Origin: UBA1306 sp964396415
Lineage (GTDB): Bacteria; Spirochaetota; Spirochaetia; Treponematales; Rectinemataceae
NCBI GenBank assembly: GCA_964396415.1
Contig: CAYNFM010000005.1
Span: 1 to 64,000 of the forward strand
Length of the DNA: 64,000 bases
Direction: 5' to 3'
Shown here: one piece after another, positions 17,533-26,444 of the stretch
Layout of the letters: each line of letters starts with the position of its first letter
Position numbering within the stretch: position 1 is the first letter of the stretch
Position numbers and translations under genes: made by a program
Notes under the pieces: generated by a model
Databases searched by the model: none
The model's input: the letters and a program-made list of their open reading frames with translations, nothing else
Told to the model about the DNA's origin: nothing

Positions 17533-18636
17533 CTATTCTATCTGCATCGGCATGACGATATGGAAGTAGTCTTCGGCCGGTTCGGGCGACAGGGTGATGG
17601 CGCGATTGGGTTCCGTGAATTCTATTCTAATCCTCTCCGAATCCATCACCTTTAGCGGATCCTCCACGTATTTATAATTGAGAGCGATGACGGCTTCTGG
17701 CCCGGAGTATTCACAGCCGAACTCCTCCCGAGCGGTACCGAGATCGCTCTCTTCGGAAGAGACAACAATGAGGTTTTCCGAGATGGAGAAAAAAGTGCGT
17801 CTGGATTTTTGCTCGACGAATACGGCAACGCGCTTTAATGCGTCGAGGAGTTCCTGGCGATTGAGGATGATCCGATTCTTCTGACTCTCCGGAATGACTT
17901 TCTGGTAATTAGGAAATTGGCCTTCGATAAGGATGGACGAAATCTTATAGGACCCAAAGCGAAAGAATATGCTTTTTTCGGATACCGCGATCTCTATCAG
18001 GCCTTCGTCCGGGGCTCTCTTCGATACGAGTCCAAGCACCTTGGGCGGAATTATCACCCCTTTGAAATCGGGAATCCGCGCATCGAATTCCTTTTTGACA
18101 TATGACAAGCGGCGACCATCGGTAGCGACCAATACAAGGCCACCAGGTATTTTTTCCATGAACACTCCATTCATGAAATACCTGGTTTCATCATCAGACA
18201 CCGCGAATATCGTTTCAGAGACCATATCCTTAAAATCCCTGGATGGAAGCGCGAAGAAAAAATCGTTCGATATTTCGGGCAGCTCGGGAAATTTGTCGCT
18301 GGATATGGTTTTTAATTGAAATCGGACTTTTTTGAAAGTCGGCTTTACTACCACCCTGGTATCTTCCTGCTCGATCGATATATCGCCTTCCGGAATCGTA
18401 GCGAGGATTCCTGAAAGTTTGTCGCAAAAAACAGTCATCGCCCCCGATTCGACAGTATCTATGGGAATTACCGTCTCGAAACTCACCTTGATATCCGTCG
18501 CCTTGAGCGAAAGCGAGCCTTCCCTAGCCTCGAGCAGCACGTTTGACATGACGGAAAGAGCATTCTTCGATGCTATGATTTCCTGTGCGAAGGCTATCTC
18601 GCGGGAAAAGGAGTTCTTTTCGCAAGTGAACTTCAT
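17533..18636 (-). CDS. dnaN: DNA polymerase III beta subunit (sliding clamp)
   Basis: A 367-residue clamp protein with three repeated clamp folds. It begins MKFTCEKNSFSREIAFAQEII and ends with the typical hydrophobic-acidic tail EDYFHIVMPMQIE. ATDGRRLSYVKKE is the conserved central-domain motif. AGGGGGG lies upstream of the ATG. It is followed closely by recF and separated from dnaA by a 250-base AT-rich gap. Confidence 0.97.
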   Translation of the reverse strand: MKFTCEKNSFSREIAFAQEIIASKNALSVMSNVLLEAREGSLSLKATDIKVSFETVIPIDTVESGAMTVFCDKLSGILATIPEGDISIEQEDTRVVVKPTFKKVRFQLKTISSDKFPELPEISNDFFFALPSRDFKDMVSETIFAVSDDETRYFMNGVFMEKIPGGLVLVATDGRRLSYVKKEFDARIPDFKGVIIPPKVLGLVSKRAPDEGLIEIAVSEKSIFFRFGSYKISSILIEGQFPNYQKVIPESQKNRIILNRQELLDALKRVAVFVEQKSRRTFFSISENLIVVSSEESDLGTAREEFGCEYSGPEAVIALNYKYVEDPLKVMDSERIRIEFTEPNRAITLSPEPAEDYFHIVMPMQIE

Positions 18637-18699
18637 CGGGAGCCCCCCTTCGAGAAATGTAGCAGATTCTCTCTATTGATACTATATACACTAGTTTTA

Positions 18700-18850
18700 T
18701 ATAAACAGTAACAGTAATAATAAGCCTTGTTGATATGTGTATATTACAATTAATTATTTTCAATAAAACTAATTAATTGTTGTGGATAAAATGCTTCCAA
18801 TGCATCGCATTCTTCCACAAGCACACATAGGGCGCAGATATGCACAAAGG
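18700..18850. other. Putative oriC, dnaN-dnaA intergenic region
   Basis: The 253 bases between dnaN and dnaA are strikingly AT-rich beside GC-rich neighbours. They hold one perfect DnaA box TGTGGATAA (18781-18789) and three boxes with one mismatch to TTWTNCACA or its complement: TGTGTATAT (18736-18744), TCTTCCACA (18811-18819) and ATATGCACA (18838-18846). The AT stretch 18741-18780 could be the unwinding element, and TAACAGTAATAATAAG near 18708-18723 resembles a DnaA-trio run. Function is inferred from position and motifs. Confidence 0.6.
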
Positions 18851-18889
18851 TAAAGGATATAGGAACAGGTTCTGACCTCCATTATAAGA

Positions 18890-20290
18890 TCATGTCTTCG
18901 AACTATAGTCCTTTATCGACCGAACGATGGATTGGATCGTAGATTCGAGATTTGGATCGAGCTTTAGGCGCTCTTCGATTTTCTGGCATGCATGCATGAC
19001 CGTAGTATGATCTCTGCCGCCGAACTCGAAGCCAAGTTCAGTCGTCGAGTATTCGGTGATGTCCCTGGCTATGTACATCGCGATCTGCCTTGGAAGGGCT
19101 ATATTCTTGGTCCGTTTTTTGCCTTTCAAATCGTTGTACGAGAGCTTAAAGTAGTCGGCGACGACCCTGAGTATATTGTCGATGGTTACGTTGCCGTGCT
19201 TGGGCTGGCTGAATACATCCTTGAGTTGATTTTGCGCAATCTCGAGCGTTATATCCTTATGCACCAGCTCGGCATAGGCGACGAGCTTCGTAAGGGCGGC
19301 TTCCAGGTCTCGAACGTTCGTAGAGATATTCTTGGCTATGATCTCGACTACTTCATCCGGCACCGATATGCGGCCTGCCTCTATTTTCTTCCTTAAAATA
19401 GCGCAGCGAGTCTCATAATTGGGAGGTTGAAGATCCACGTTGAGACCCCGCTCGAAGCGGCTACGCAACCTATCCGAAAGGTTTTTCAGTTCCGAGACCG
19501 GTCGATCGCAGGTGAAGACCATCTGCTTATTCGCGTCGTAAAGCGCGTTAAAGGTATGGAATAGCTCCTCTTGGCTTCCGAGCTTGTTTTGGAGGAAGTG
19601 TATGTCGTCTATGAGCAAGACGTCGACATAGCGATATTTGTTCTTAAAGTTTTGCGTCGTCTTGTCATGTATCGATTGGATGAATTCGTTCGTGAACTCC
19701 TCGGCTGTGATGCAGATGACTTTAAGCTTAGGGATCTCCTGCCAGACCCTGTTGCCTATGGATTGCATGAGATGCGTCTTTCCCAGCCCGACTCCCCCAT
19801 AAATCAAGAATGGGTTGTATGATGTACCGGGATTCTTCGAGATGGCTAGGGCCGCATTGGATGCGAATCCATTGTTGTCCCCGATGACGAAATTCTCGAA
19901 GGTGTAGTCCGATCGGAGTTGAGAATGCTTTTCCCTACTTTTCGACGCGCTTTCCTTCTCTTTAGCTCGGGGTCCCGACTCGGCCTTGTAGGGAGCTTCG
20001 CCGTTCGGCGCCGTCCCCGCGGGTCCTTCTTCCGTTGTCCTTTTGACGACGATGAAGTCTATCCCGATACGCTTGCCCATGAGATCGAAAAGCTTGGCTT
20101 CAAGGTACTTTTGATATTGACGAATAAGCTGATCCCTATAGAAACTCGAAGGTACCCTGATTTTTATCGTCGCCTCCGTGGATGAGTCGTATTGGATGTT
20201 GAACCACATTGCGAACTCGTGATCGCCAAGTTCGCTTTTGGCTTGGTTCATTGCTTCGTCCCAAAAGACTGTATAATTCCAGCTGCCCAT
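18890..20290 (-). CDS. dnaA: Chromosomal replication initiator DnaA
   Basis: AAA+ initiator. Domain I begins MGSWNYTVFWDEAMNQ. The Walker A is GGVGLGKTHL, the Walker B VDVLLIDDIHFL, and the box-binding signature GGRDHTTVMHACQKIEE lies near the C-terminus. I place the start at the ATG at 20290 (466 residues), with ACGAGG upstream, rather than the in-frame ATG at 20323, whose eleven extra residues are not conserved. It is flanked on both sides by AT-rich DNA with DnaA boxes, which suggests autoregulation. Confidence 0.97.
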   Translation of the reverse strand: MGSWNYTVFWDEAMNQAKSELGDHEFAMWFNIQYDSSTEATIKIRVPSSFYRDQLIRQYQKYLEAKLFDLMGKRIGIDFIVVKRTTEEGPAGTAPNGEAPYKAESGPRAKEKESASKSREKHSQLRSDYTFENFVIGDNNGFASNAALAISKNPGTSYNPFLIYGGVGLGKTHLMQSIGNRVWQEIPKLKVICITAEEFTNEFIQSIHDKTTQNFKNKYRYVDVLLIDDIHFLQNKLGSQEELFHTFNALYDANKQMVFTCDRPVSELKNLSDRLRSRFERGLNVDLQPPNYETRCAILRKKIEAGRISVPDEVVEIIAKNISTNVRDLEAALTKLVAYAELVHKDITLEIAQNQLKDVFSQPKHGNVTIDNILRVVADYFKLSYNDLKGKKRTKNIALPRQIAMYIARDITEYSTTELGFEFGGRDHTTVMHACQKIEERLKLDPNLESTIQSIVRSIKDYSSKT

Positions 20291-20602
20291 CGAATACCTC
20301 GTATGAAGGCAATCTGTATACACAAGTTATGCACAGTGCATCAAGTCCACAACAAAATAGACATTTACTCAAGACGAATAAAAAAACTCCAAAATCCTAT
20401 ACGTTTACCCCATTTTCATATAGTATAAAAAGTCAATTTCTTTTCGATAAAGCAATTGTTTATTCTGATCATTGTTTATAAACCTCTCCGCCTCGACGCG
20501 TGCCTGTACTCTTTTTATTATGCCATAACATATTGAAGATATACTAACAAGTTTTCCACAGGCCTAGGGAAAGATGCCTTGACCCGCCTTAACTGCACTC
20601 GC
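20291..20602. other. DnaA-box-containing region between dnaA and gyrB
   Basis: The divergent dnaA-gyrB gap (to the gyrB start at 20726) contains no convincing gene. It carries two DnaA boxes that fit TTWTNCACA, TTATGCACA (20327-20335) and TTTTCCACA (20552-20560), and a one-mismatch box GTATACACA (20316-20324), which overlaps the extreme dnaA start region. Bases 20355-20480 are AT-rich. It may be a second origin subregion or the dnaA autoregulatory promoter region. Confidence 0.5.
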
Positions 20603-20631
20603 TTTACTAAGTCGGCCATTCCGAGTATACT
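20603..20631 (+). promoter_or_regulatory. Probable gyrB promoter with dyad over the -10
   Basis: TTTACT (20603-20608), a 17-base spacer and TATACT (20626-20631). The -10 is the centre of a near-perfect 22-bp palindrome at 20617-20638 (CATTC, mismatch, GAGTATACTC, mismatch, GAATG). About 95 bases separate it from the gyrB start. Confidence 0.5.
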
Positions 20632-20725
20632 CCGAATGCTAAGGGCGGCAAGCGTTTTTTCTCTAACCGAGAAGAGATACTACCACATAGCATTCCCGCC
20701 TTCTACCTTTTCCATCAGGTCGGTT

Positions 20726-22633
20726 ATGGAATCAACCTATTCGGCTAATAGTATTCAAGTGCTCAAGGGGCTCGAAGCCGTTCGCAAGCGTCCTGGGATG
20801 TATATCGGCTCGACCGGCATCGACGGCCTCCACCATCTTGTCTACGAGGTGGTCGACAACTCCATCGATGAAGCTCTCGCGGGCTATTGCAAAGACATCA
20901 TCGTCGTATTGGAGAAGAACGACGTCGTACGGGTCGAGGACGACGGCCGCGGAATTCCGGTCGGCCTCCATCCCGAGGAAGGCGTTTCGGCCTTGGAGCT
21001 GGTCATGACCAAGCTTCACGCGGGCGGCAAATTCGATAAGCAGAATTATAAAGTCTCAGGCGGACTTCATGGCGTCGGCGTGTCCGTCGTCAATGCCCTC
21101 TCTTCGTGGTGCGAGGCTTTCGTTCACATCAACGGAGAGTTATATTTCCAAAGATACCTGACGGGAATCCCGGAAGAGGATGTCAAGCTCATCGGAACTA
21201 CCGACAAGCGGGGTACTGTTATCCGCTTCCAGGCCGATTCCTCGATTTTCGAGGAAACCGTTTATTCATTCGATGTACTTTCCAATCGTCTTCGCGAGCT
21301 CGCCTTTCTGAACAAAGGCGTAAAGATCGTCCTTATCGACGAACGCCTTTCGACACCGCGCGCCGCCGAGTTCAAATTCGACGGCGGACTCAAGCAGTTC
21401 GTCGAGCATCTCAATAAGAATAAAACCGTCCTTCATAAGGAACCGGTCTATTTTTTGGGCGTTCGCGACGACGTCGAAATAGAAGTTGGCCTCCAGTACA
21501 ACGACGGCTTCAATGAGACAATGTTCTCCTTCGTCAATGGAATCAATACGCGCGAGGGCGGCACACATCTGTTAGGCTTTCGGTCGGCTCTTTCCAAAGC
21601 GATAAACGACGCTTTCAAGAAATCCAAACTCGCGAAGAAATTGGACGAGACCCTTTCCGGCGACGACGTTCGGGAGGGCCTGACCGCTATTCTCTCGATC
21701 AAGGTCATGAATCCGCAATTCGAGGGACAGACCAAGGGCAAGCTCGGCAATTCCGAGGTCAAGGGCATCGTCGACGGATTCTGCACCGACCAGCTTTCCT
21801 TTATTTTCGAAAGCAACCCGGAAATCGTCAATGCAGTCTTGGAAAAGACGGTTCTCGCGGCCAAGGCGAGGATAGCGGCGAGGCAGGCCCGAGAGTTGAC
21901 CAGGCGCAAGTCCTTCCTGGAAAGCGCCGGCTTGCCGGGAAAGCTCGCGGATTGTCAGGAAAAAGATCCTACCAAGTGCGAGATATATATCGTAGAGGGC
22001 GATTCCGCGGGGGGCTCAGCCAAGATGGGCCGCGATCGCAGCTGTCAAGCTATACTCCCCCTATGGGGCAAGATGCTTAATGTCGAAAAGACGCGCATCG
22101 ATAAGGTGATAGGCAACGACAAACTGCAGCCGATCATTCAGAGTCTCGGCGCCGGGATAGGAACCGAATTCGATGTCTCGAAACTGCGCTATCATAAGGT
22201 CATCATCATGGCCGATGCTGACGTAGACGGGTCCCATATAAGGACTCTGCTTCTCACTTTCTTCTATCGATACATGACCGAGCTTCTGGAGAAAGGTTAT
22301 GTGTATCTGGCCATGCCGCCTCTGTATAAGATCGGCTATGATAAACAGGTCTTTTACGCCTATGACGACGCCGAGAAGGACAGGATTCTGCAGTCGAGCG
22401 GTAAGGATCCCGAGAAGGTCGCGATCCAGCGGTACAAGGGGCTTGGAGAAATGAACCCTGATCAGCTATGGGAAACGACGATGGATCCTGCCAGGCGGAA
22501 TATCATGAGAATCAGCATGGACGACGCCGTTCAGGCAGAAGCCATATTTACGACTCTGATGGGCGAGCAGGTAGAGCCTCGCCGTCAATTCATCGAAGAG
22601 AACGCCATCTATGTCTCTAACCTGGACGTATAA
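20726..22633 (+). CDS. gyrB: DNA gyrase subunit B
   Basis: ATPase subunit of gyrase. The start MESTYSANSIQVLKGLEAVRKRPGMYIG is typical; the ATPase motifs VVDNSIDEALAG and GGLHGVGVSVVNALS follow, as does the TOPRIM EGDSAGGSAKMGRDR with DADVDGSHI. The frame continues upstream to 20579, but those residues are not conserved, so I start at the ATG at 20726 (635 residues). It is followed 12 bases later by gyrA. Confidence 0.97.
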   Translation: MESTYSANSIQVLKGLEAVRKRPGMYIGSTGIDGLHHLVYEVVDNSIDEALAGYCKDIIVVLEKNDVVRVEDDGRGIPVGLHPEEGVSALELVMTKLHAGGKFDKQNYKVSGGLHGVGVSVVNALSSWCEAFVHINGELYFQRYLTGIPEEDVKLIGTTDKRGTVIRFQADSSIFEETVYSFDVLSNRLRELAFLNKGVKIVLIDERLSTPRAAEFKFDGGLKQFVEHLNKNKTVLHKEPVYFLGVRDDVEIEVGLQYNDGFNETMFSFVNGINTREGGTHLLGFRSALSKAINDAFKKSKLAKKLDETLSGDDVREGLTAILSIKVMNPQFEGQTKGKLGNSEVKGIVDGFCTDQLSFIFESNPEIVNAVLEKTVLAAKARIAARQARELTRRKSFLESAGLPGKLADCQEKDPTKCEIYIVEGDSAGGSAKMGRDRSCQAILPLWGKMLNVEKTRIDKVIGNDKLQPIIQSLGAGIGTEFDVSKLRYHKVIIMADADVDGSHIRTLLLTFFYRYMTELLEKGYVYLAMPPLYKIGYDKQVFYAYDDAEKDRILQSSGKDPEKVAIQRYKGLGEMNPDQLWETTMDPARRNIMRISMDDAVQAEAIFTTLMGEQVEPRRQFIEENAIYVSNLDV

Positions 22634-22645
22634 GGAACGAGGGCT

Positions 22646-25198
22646 ATGGCCGAGATTACGGGGAAAGTGATCCCCGTCCCGATAGAGGACGAAGTAAGAA
22701 CCGCTTATCTCAATTACGCGATGTCCGTGATCGTGGCACGGGCCCTGCCCGATGTTCGCGATGGTCTCAAGCCTGTTCATCGACGCCTGCTTTTCGCAAT
22801 GGACGAACTGGGTCTCCGTTCGAACGCGGCCACCAAGAAGAGCGCGCGCATTACCGGCGACGCGATGGGAAAGTACCATCCTCACGGAGACCTCTCCCTT
22901 TACGACGCACTCGTCCGCATGGCCCAGGACTTTTCCCTTCGCTACCCTCTTGTCCACGGGCAGGGCAATTTCGGCTCCATCGACGGCGATCCCCCCGCCG
23001 CTAGCCGCTATACCGAGGCTAAGCTGGCGAGGTTCGGCGAAGAGATGCTCGCCGATCTGGACAAGGATACCGTCGATTTCGTACCCAACTACGACGAGTC
23101 CCTGAAGGAGCCCTCCGTCTTACCGGCGGCTCTTCCGAATCTTCTCGTGAACGGTTCTTCGGGCATCGCGGTCGGTATGGCGACGAACATGCCGCCGCAC
23201 AACCTCAAGGAGATCAGCGAGGCGGTTGCCGCCTATATCGAGAATCCCGCGATCGATGTCGACCAACTCATGAGGCATGTTTCGGGTCCCGATTTCCCGA
23301 CCGGGGGAATCATTTTCGGTCGCAGGGGGATTCGCGAAGCCTATGTCACCGGTCGAGGAAAATTGATCGTGCGAGGGAAGTTCGCGATCGAGACGATGAA
23401 GGGCGGCCGCGAGGCGATAGTCTTTACCGAAATCCCGTACGCGGTGAACAAGACGACTCTCATCACCCGCATAGCCGACCTCATCCGCGATAAGGTGCTT
23501 GAAGGCGTCTCCGACCTCCGTGACGAATCTGACCGCGAGGGCATGCGCATTGTCCTCGAGCTCAAAAAGGGCGCGATCCCCAAACTAGTGCTCAACCGAC
23601 TATTCGCGCACACGCCTCTTCAGTCGACCTTCGGCGTGATAAACATGGCTATCGTCGATGGAAGGCCGAAGCTCTTGAGCCTGAAGGATCTGATCGGCCA
23701 TTTCGTCGCTCATAGGGTCGAGGTGGTGACTCGAAGATCCCGTTACGAATTACGTAAGGCGGAAGAGAAGGCGCATATTCTGCGTGGCCTCGTCATCGCT
23801 CTCCAGAACATCGACGAAGTCGTTCAGATCATAAAGACGAGCAAGGATACTGATACCGCAAAGCAGCGCCTCGAGGTCCGCTTCGGATTGGATGTTCTTC
23901 AGTCCCAGGCTATCCTCGATATGCGGCTCGCGCGGCTCACGAGCCTCGAAACGACAAAGCTCGAGGCCGAGCTCAAGGAGACCGAGGCGCGTATTGATTA
24001 TCTTAAGGAACTCCTCGCCAGCGAGTCTCGAATACTCGATGTGGTTAAGTCCGAAACTTTGACTATAGCGGAAAAATACGGGGACAAGCGGCGAACCGAA
24101 ATAGTGGCCGATGAGGTCGAGCAGATCAATATCGAAGATCTGATAAAGCGCGAGGAGATGGTTATTCTCATCTCCAATAAAGGCTTCGTCAAACGCATTC
24201 CCGTAAGCGCTTATAGAAGTCAAGGTCGAGGCGGCAAGGGATCGAATTCCGCTACTCTTATCGAGGACGACTTCCTTGAACAGCTGTTCGTGGCGAATAC
24301 CCACGACTATCTTCTCTTCATCTCGAGCGAGGGTAAGGCGTATTGGCTGAAAGTTCACGAAATACCCGAAGCCTCCCGCGCGGCGAGAGGCGCTCATATT
24401 AAAGGACTCTTGGCGATTTCACCGAACGAGGAAATTACGGCTATCGTCGATTTTTCGGATTTCTCCGAGACGGAATACCTCCTTATGGGCACTCTCCGCG
24501 GCGTCGTCAAGAAAGTAGCAACGAATGACTTCGTCAATGCAAAAACCCGAGGGATAATCGCGATCAACCTCGATTCGGGGGATAGGCTGGTATCCGCCTG
24601 CATGACTCGTGGAAAGGATGAGGTAGTTCTCATAACGAGGAAGGGACAAGCCCTGCGCATGACCGAAGAAGACGTCCGAGCGATGGGTCGGGCATCTCGA
24701 GGTGTTTGTGGGATAAAGCTGGAAAATGCCGACGAATTGACGGCTATGCTGCGTGTTTCATCCGAGCATAAAATGTTGGTGCTCACCGAATACGGGTTCG
24801 GTAAACGAGTCGAATTCGAGAACTTTACCGTTCATGGACGTGCCACGCATGGACAGATCATTTATAGTGCCGAGGAAAGGACCGGCGAAATCGTCGGCGC
24901 GATAACGGTTCTGGATTCGGATGATGTAGTCGTAATCACCTCGCAGGGCAAGACACTTAAATTGCCGGCCGCCAGCGTAAGCATTCAAGGGAAGAGCGCT
25001 AAAGGTGTCCGTGTCCTCAATATCGACCGGCCTGATTTTGTTATCGGTCTCGATAAGGTTGCAAGGGAAGAAGAGGCCGAGGCTCAAGCTGAAGCCGAAG
25101 AAATCCATGGCAACGAGCCAGTGTTGGAGACGAACGCAGAGGATGGAGAAGAAAACACTTTGTCATCGCCGGGCCCTGAAGATTCAGTTGAAGAATAG
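22646..25198 (+). CDS. gyrA: DNA gyrase subunit A
   Basis: An 850-residue DNA-cleaving subunit. The active-site tyrosine is in AASRYTEAKL and the quinolone-resistance region reads YHPHGDLSLYDALVRMAQ. The C-terminal six-bladed beta-pinwheel carries the GyrA box variant SQGRGGKGSN, supporting gyrase rather than topoisomerase IV. The last 45 residues are very acidic (EEEAEAQAEAEEI), as in many gyrases. It ends 27 bases before a parS-like site. Confidence 0.97.
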   Translation: MAEITGKVIPVPIEDEVRTAYLNYAMSVIVARALPDVRDGLKPVHRRLLFAMDELGLRSNAATKKSARITGDAMGKYHPHGDLSLYDALVRMAQDFSLRYPLVHGQGNFGSIDGDPPAASRYTEAKLARFGEEMLADLDKDTVDFVPNYDESLKEPSVLPAALPNLLVNGSSGIAVGMATNMPPHNLKEISEAVAAYIENPAIDVDQLMRHVSGPDFPTGGIIFGRRGIREAYVTGRGKLIVRGKFAIETMKGGREAIVFTEIPYAVNKTTLITRIADLIRDKVLEGVSDLRDESDREGMRIVLELKKGAIPKLVLNRLFAHTPLQSTFGVINMAIVDGRPKLLSLKDLIGHFVAHRVEVVTRRSRYELRKAEEKAHILRGLVIALQNIDEVVQIIKTSKDTDTAKQRLEVRFGLDVLQSQAILDMRLARLTSLETTKLEAELKETEARIDYLKELLASESRILDVVKSETLTIAEKYGDKRRTEIVADEVEQINIEDLIKREEMVILISNKGFVKRIPVSAYRSQGRGGKGSNSATLIEDDFLEQLFVANTHDYLLFISSEGKAYWLKVHEIPEASRAARGAHIKGLLAISPNEEITAIVDFSDFSETEYLLMGTLRGVVKKVATNDFVNAKTRGIIAINLDSGDRLVSACMTRGKDEVVLITRKGQALRMTEEDVRAMGRASRGVCGIKLENADELTAMLRVSSEHKMLVLTEYGFGKRVEFENFTVHGRATHGQIIYSAEERTGEIVGAITVLDSDDVVVITSQGKTLKLPAASVSIQGKSAKGVRVLNIDRPDFVIGLDKVAREEEAEAQAEAEEIHGNEPVLETNAEDGEENTLSSPGPEDSVEE

Positions 25199-25225
25199 AT
25201 AAAAATAGCTGAGTAAATCACATCA

Positions 25226-25241
25226 TGTTCCACGTGGAACA
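25226..25241. other. parS-like centromere site
   Basis: TGTTCCACGTGGAACA is a perfect 16-bp palindrome. It differs from the Bacillus parS consensus TGTTTCACGTGAAACA at two symmetric positions and equals the form used in Pseudomonas. It lies between convergent gyrA and a radical SAM gene, about 5 kb from dnaA, and ParA/ParB are encoded at 48.5-50.1 kb. I saw no second full copy in the window. Confidence 0.8.
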
Positions 25242-25250
25242 GTATCGGGC

Positions 25251-26444
25251 TTAGCAGCCTTGAGTTATTTTAAGTGTAGAATAGTCAAATAAAATCTTCT
25301 TTTGAAGAATTGCTTTGGTGAAATGGGCGAGGCGCTCATTGCCAATGACCTGATCTAATTCACCATCCTCCATTGCCTCGTCAAATCGAAGCTCGAGCCA
25401 ATCCTGGGGGAGGCTTCGTTTTCGCCTAAACACTCGCCTAAGCCCGATAAGCCATGAGTCGAATGAGTCTGCACTTTTCGATAAAGGCCTGGTATCGATA
25501 CCGCGTTCCCTGTAAAGCTCGCCCATGTCGCGGAAGAGCAGGTGTATTGAGTCATGCTTGGGCAGAATTCGCGCGAATTTTTCGAAGGGGAGTAGATAAG
25601 GCATGGCATACTCTTTACTGATATATGCGGTCCGCGCAAACAGGGCTCCTAAAACTTCTTTCCGCGGGGATCCCGATACTTTTTCCTCTGAGTATAGCTC
25701 TTTGGTTTTTTCCAGGAGATCAGGGCGATATGATCCTAAAGATTTTAGAAAAAAATCCTTCTGCCGTCCTGGTCTGAGCGTGAGACCGCCGGGCAAGACG
25801 AAGTCCGTCCCGATATCGACGCATGCCGTATAAAGGCGACGAATGGATGCTTCATCGTCGGAGATACCAGGCAGTAATGGCATTGCCAAGATGCCGACTA
25901 TGCAGCCTGCCTCTTTGAATGCCTTCAGCATATCAAGTCTCGCCTGAAAGCTGGAAGCCCCCGGTTCCATGACCCTGCGAATAGACTCGTCCAGACTGCT
26001 TATCGAGACAAGGAGGATAAAGCCTGCGCGGTCCTTCACCTTTTCCCATAGAGGTAGATCTCGAAGGGCTAGGCTCGATTTTGTCATAACGAGTGCAGGA
26101 AAGGGGAAGGGCGAGTCAGCCAGAATCTCGGCGCAATGGCCCATCAAACCCTCTGTGGCTTCGAGTGGCTGATAAGGATCCGTTACGCCGGAACCGAAAG
26201 CGATTATCCCTCGCTCGCGCAGAGTCGGCAGCTCGGCCTCGAGGCGTTGGGGTAAATTATGGCGGATTTCGATGTCGCGCTCGAAGTCGCCTTGGACATA
26301 GTAGCGCTCTGCCCTCCCGTCGCAATAGCGGCAACCATGGCCACAGCCTTTATAAGGTGCGATTTTATAGAGCGAGCGAGTGAAGTTATCGGGTAGAGCG
26401 GCTGGCCTCAGAAGTCTGGTTTGGCTGTTTGGCATCGAGTTCAA
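25251..26444 (-). CDS. SPL-family radical SAM protein
   Basis: A 397-residue radical SAM enzyme with the cluster motif CGHGCRYC (C-x3-C-x2-C). YKIAPYKGCGHGCRYCD and GSGVTDPYQPLE match the spore photoproduct lyase-like (SplB/Rv2578c) group, which is widespread in non-sporulating bacteria; true DNA lyase activity is not implied. The ATG overlaps the metK stop by four bases, so it is the third gene of the ahcY-metK operon and shares its SAM-responsive control. That is sensible for a SAM-consuming enzyme. Confidence 0.82.
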   Translation of the reverse strand: MNSMPNSQTRLLRPAALPDNFTRSLYKIAPYKGCGHGCRYCDGRAERYYVQGDFERDIEIRHNLPQRLEAELPTLRERGIIAFGSGVTDPYQPLEATEGLMGHCAEILADSPFPFPALVMTKSSLALRDLPLWEKVKDRAGFILLVSISSLDESIRRVMEPGASSFQARLDMLKAFKEAGCIVGILAMPLLPGISDDEASIRRLYTACVDIGTDFVLPGGLTLRPGRQKDFFLKSLGSYRPDLLEKTKELYSEEKVSGSPRKEVLGALFARTAYISKEYAMPYLLPFEKFARILPKHDSIHLLFRDMGELYRERGIDTRPLSKSADSFDSWLIGLRRVFRRKRSLPQDWLELRFDEAMEDGELDQVIGNERLAHFTKAILQKKILFDYSTLKITQGC

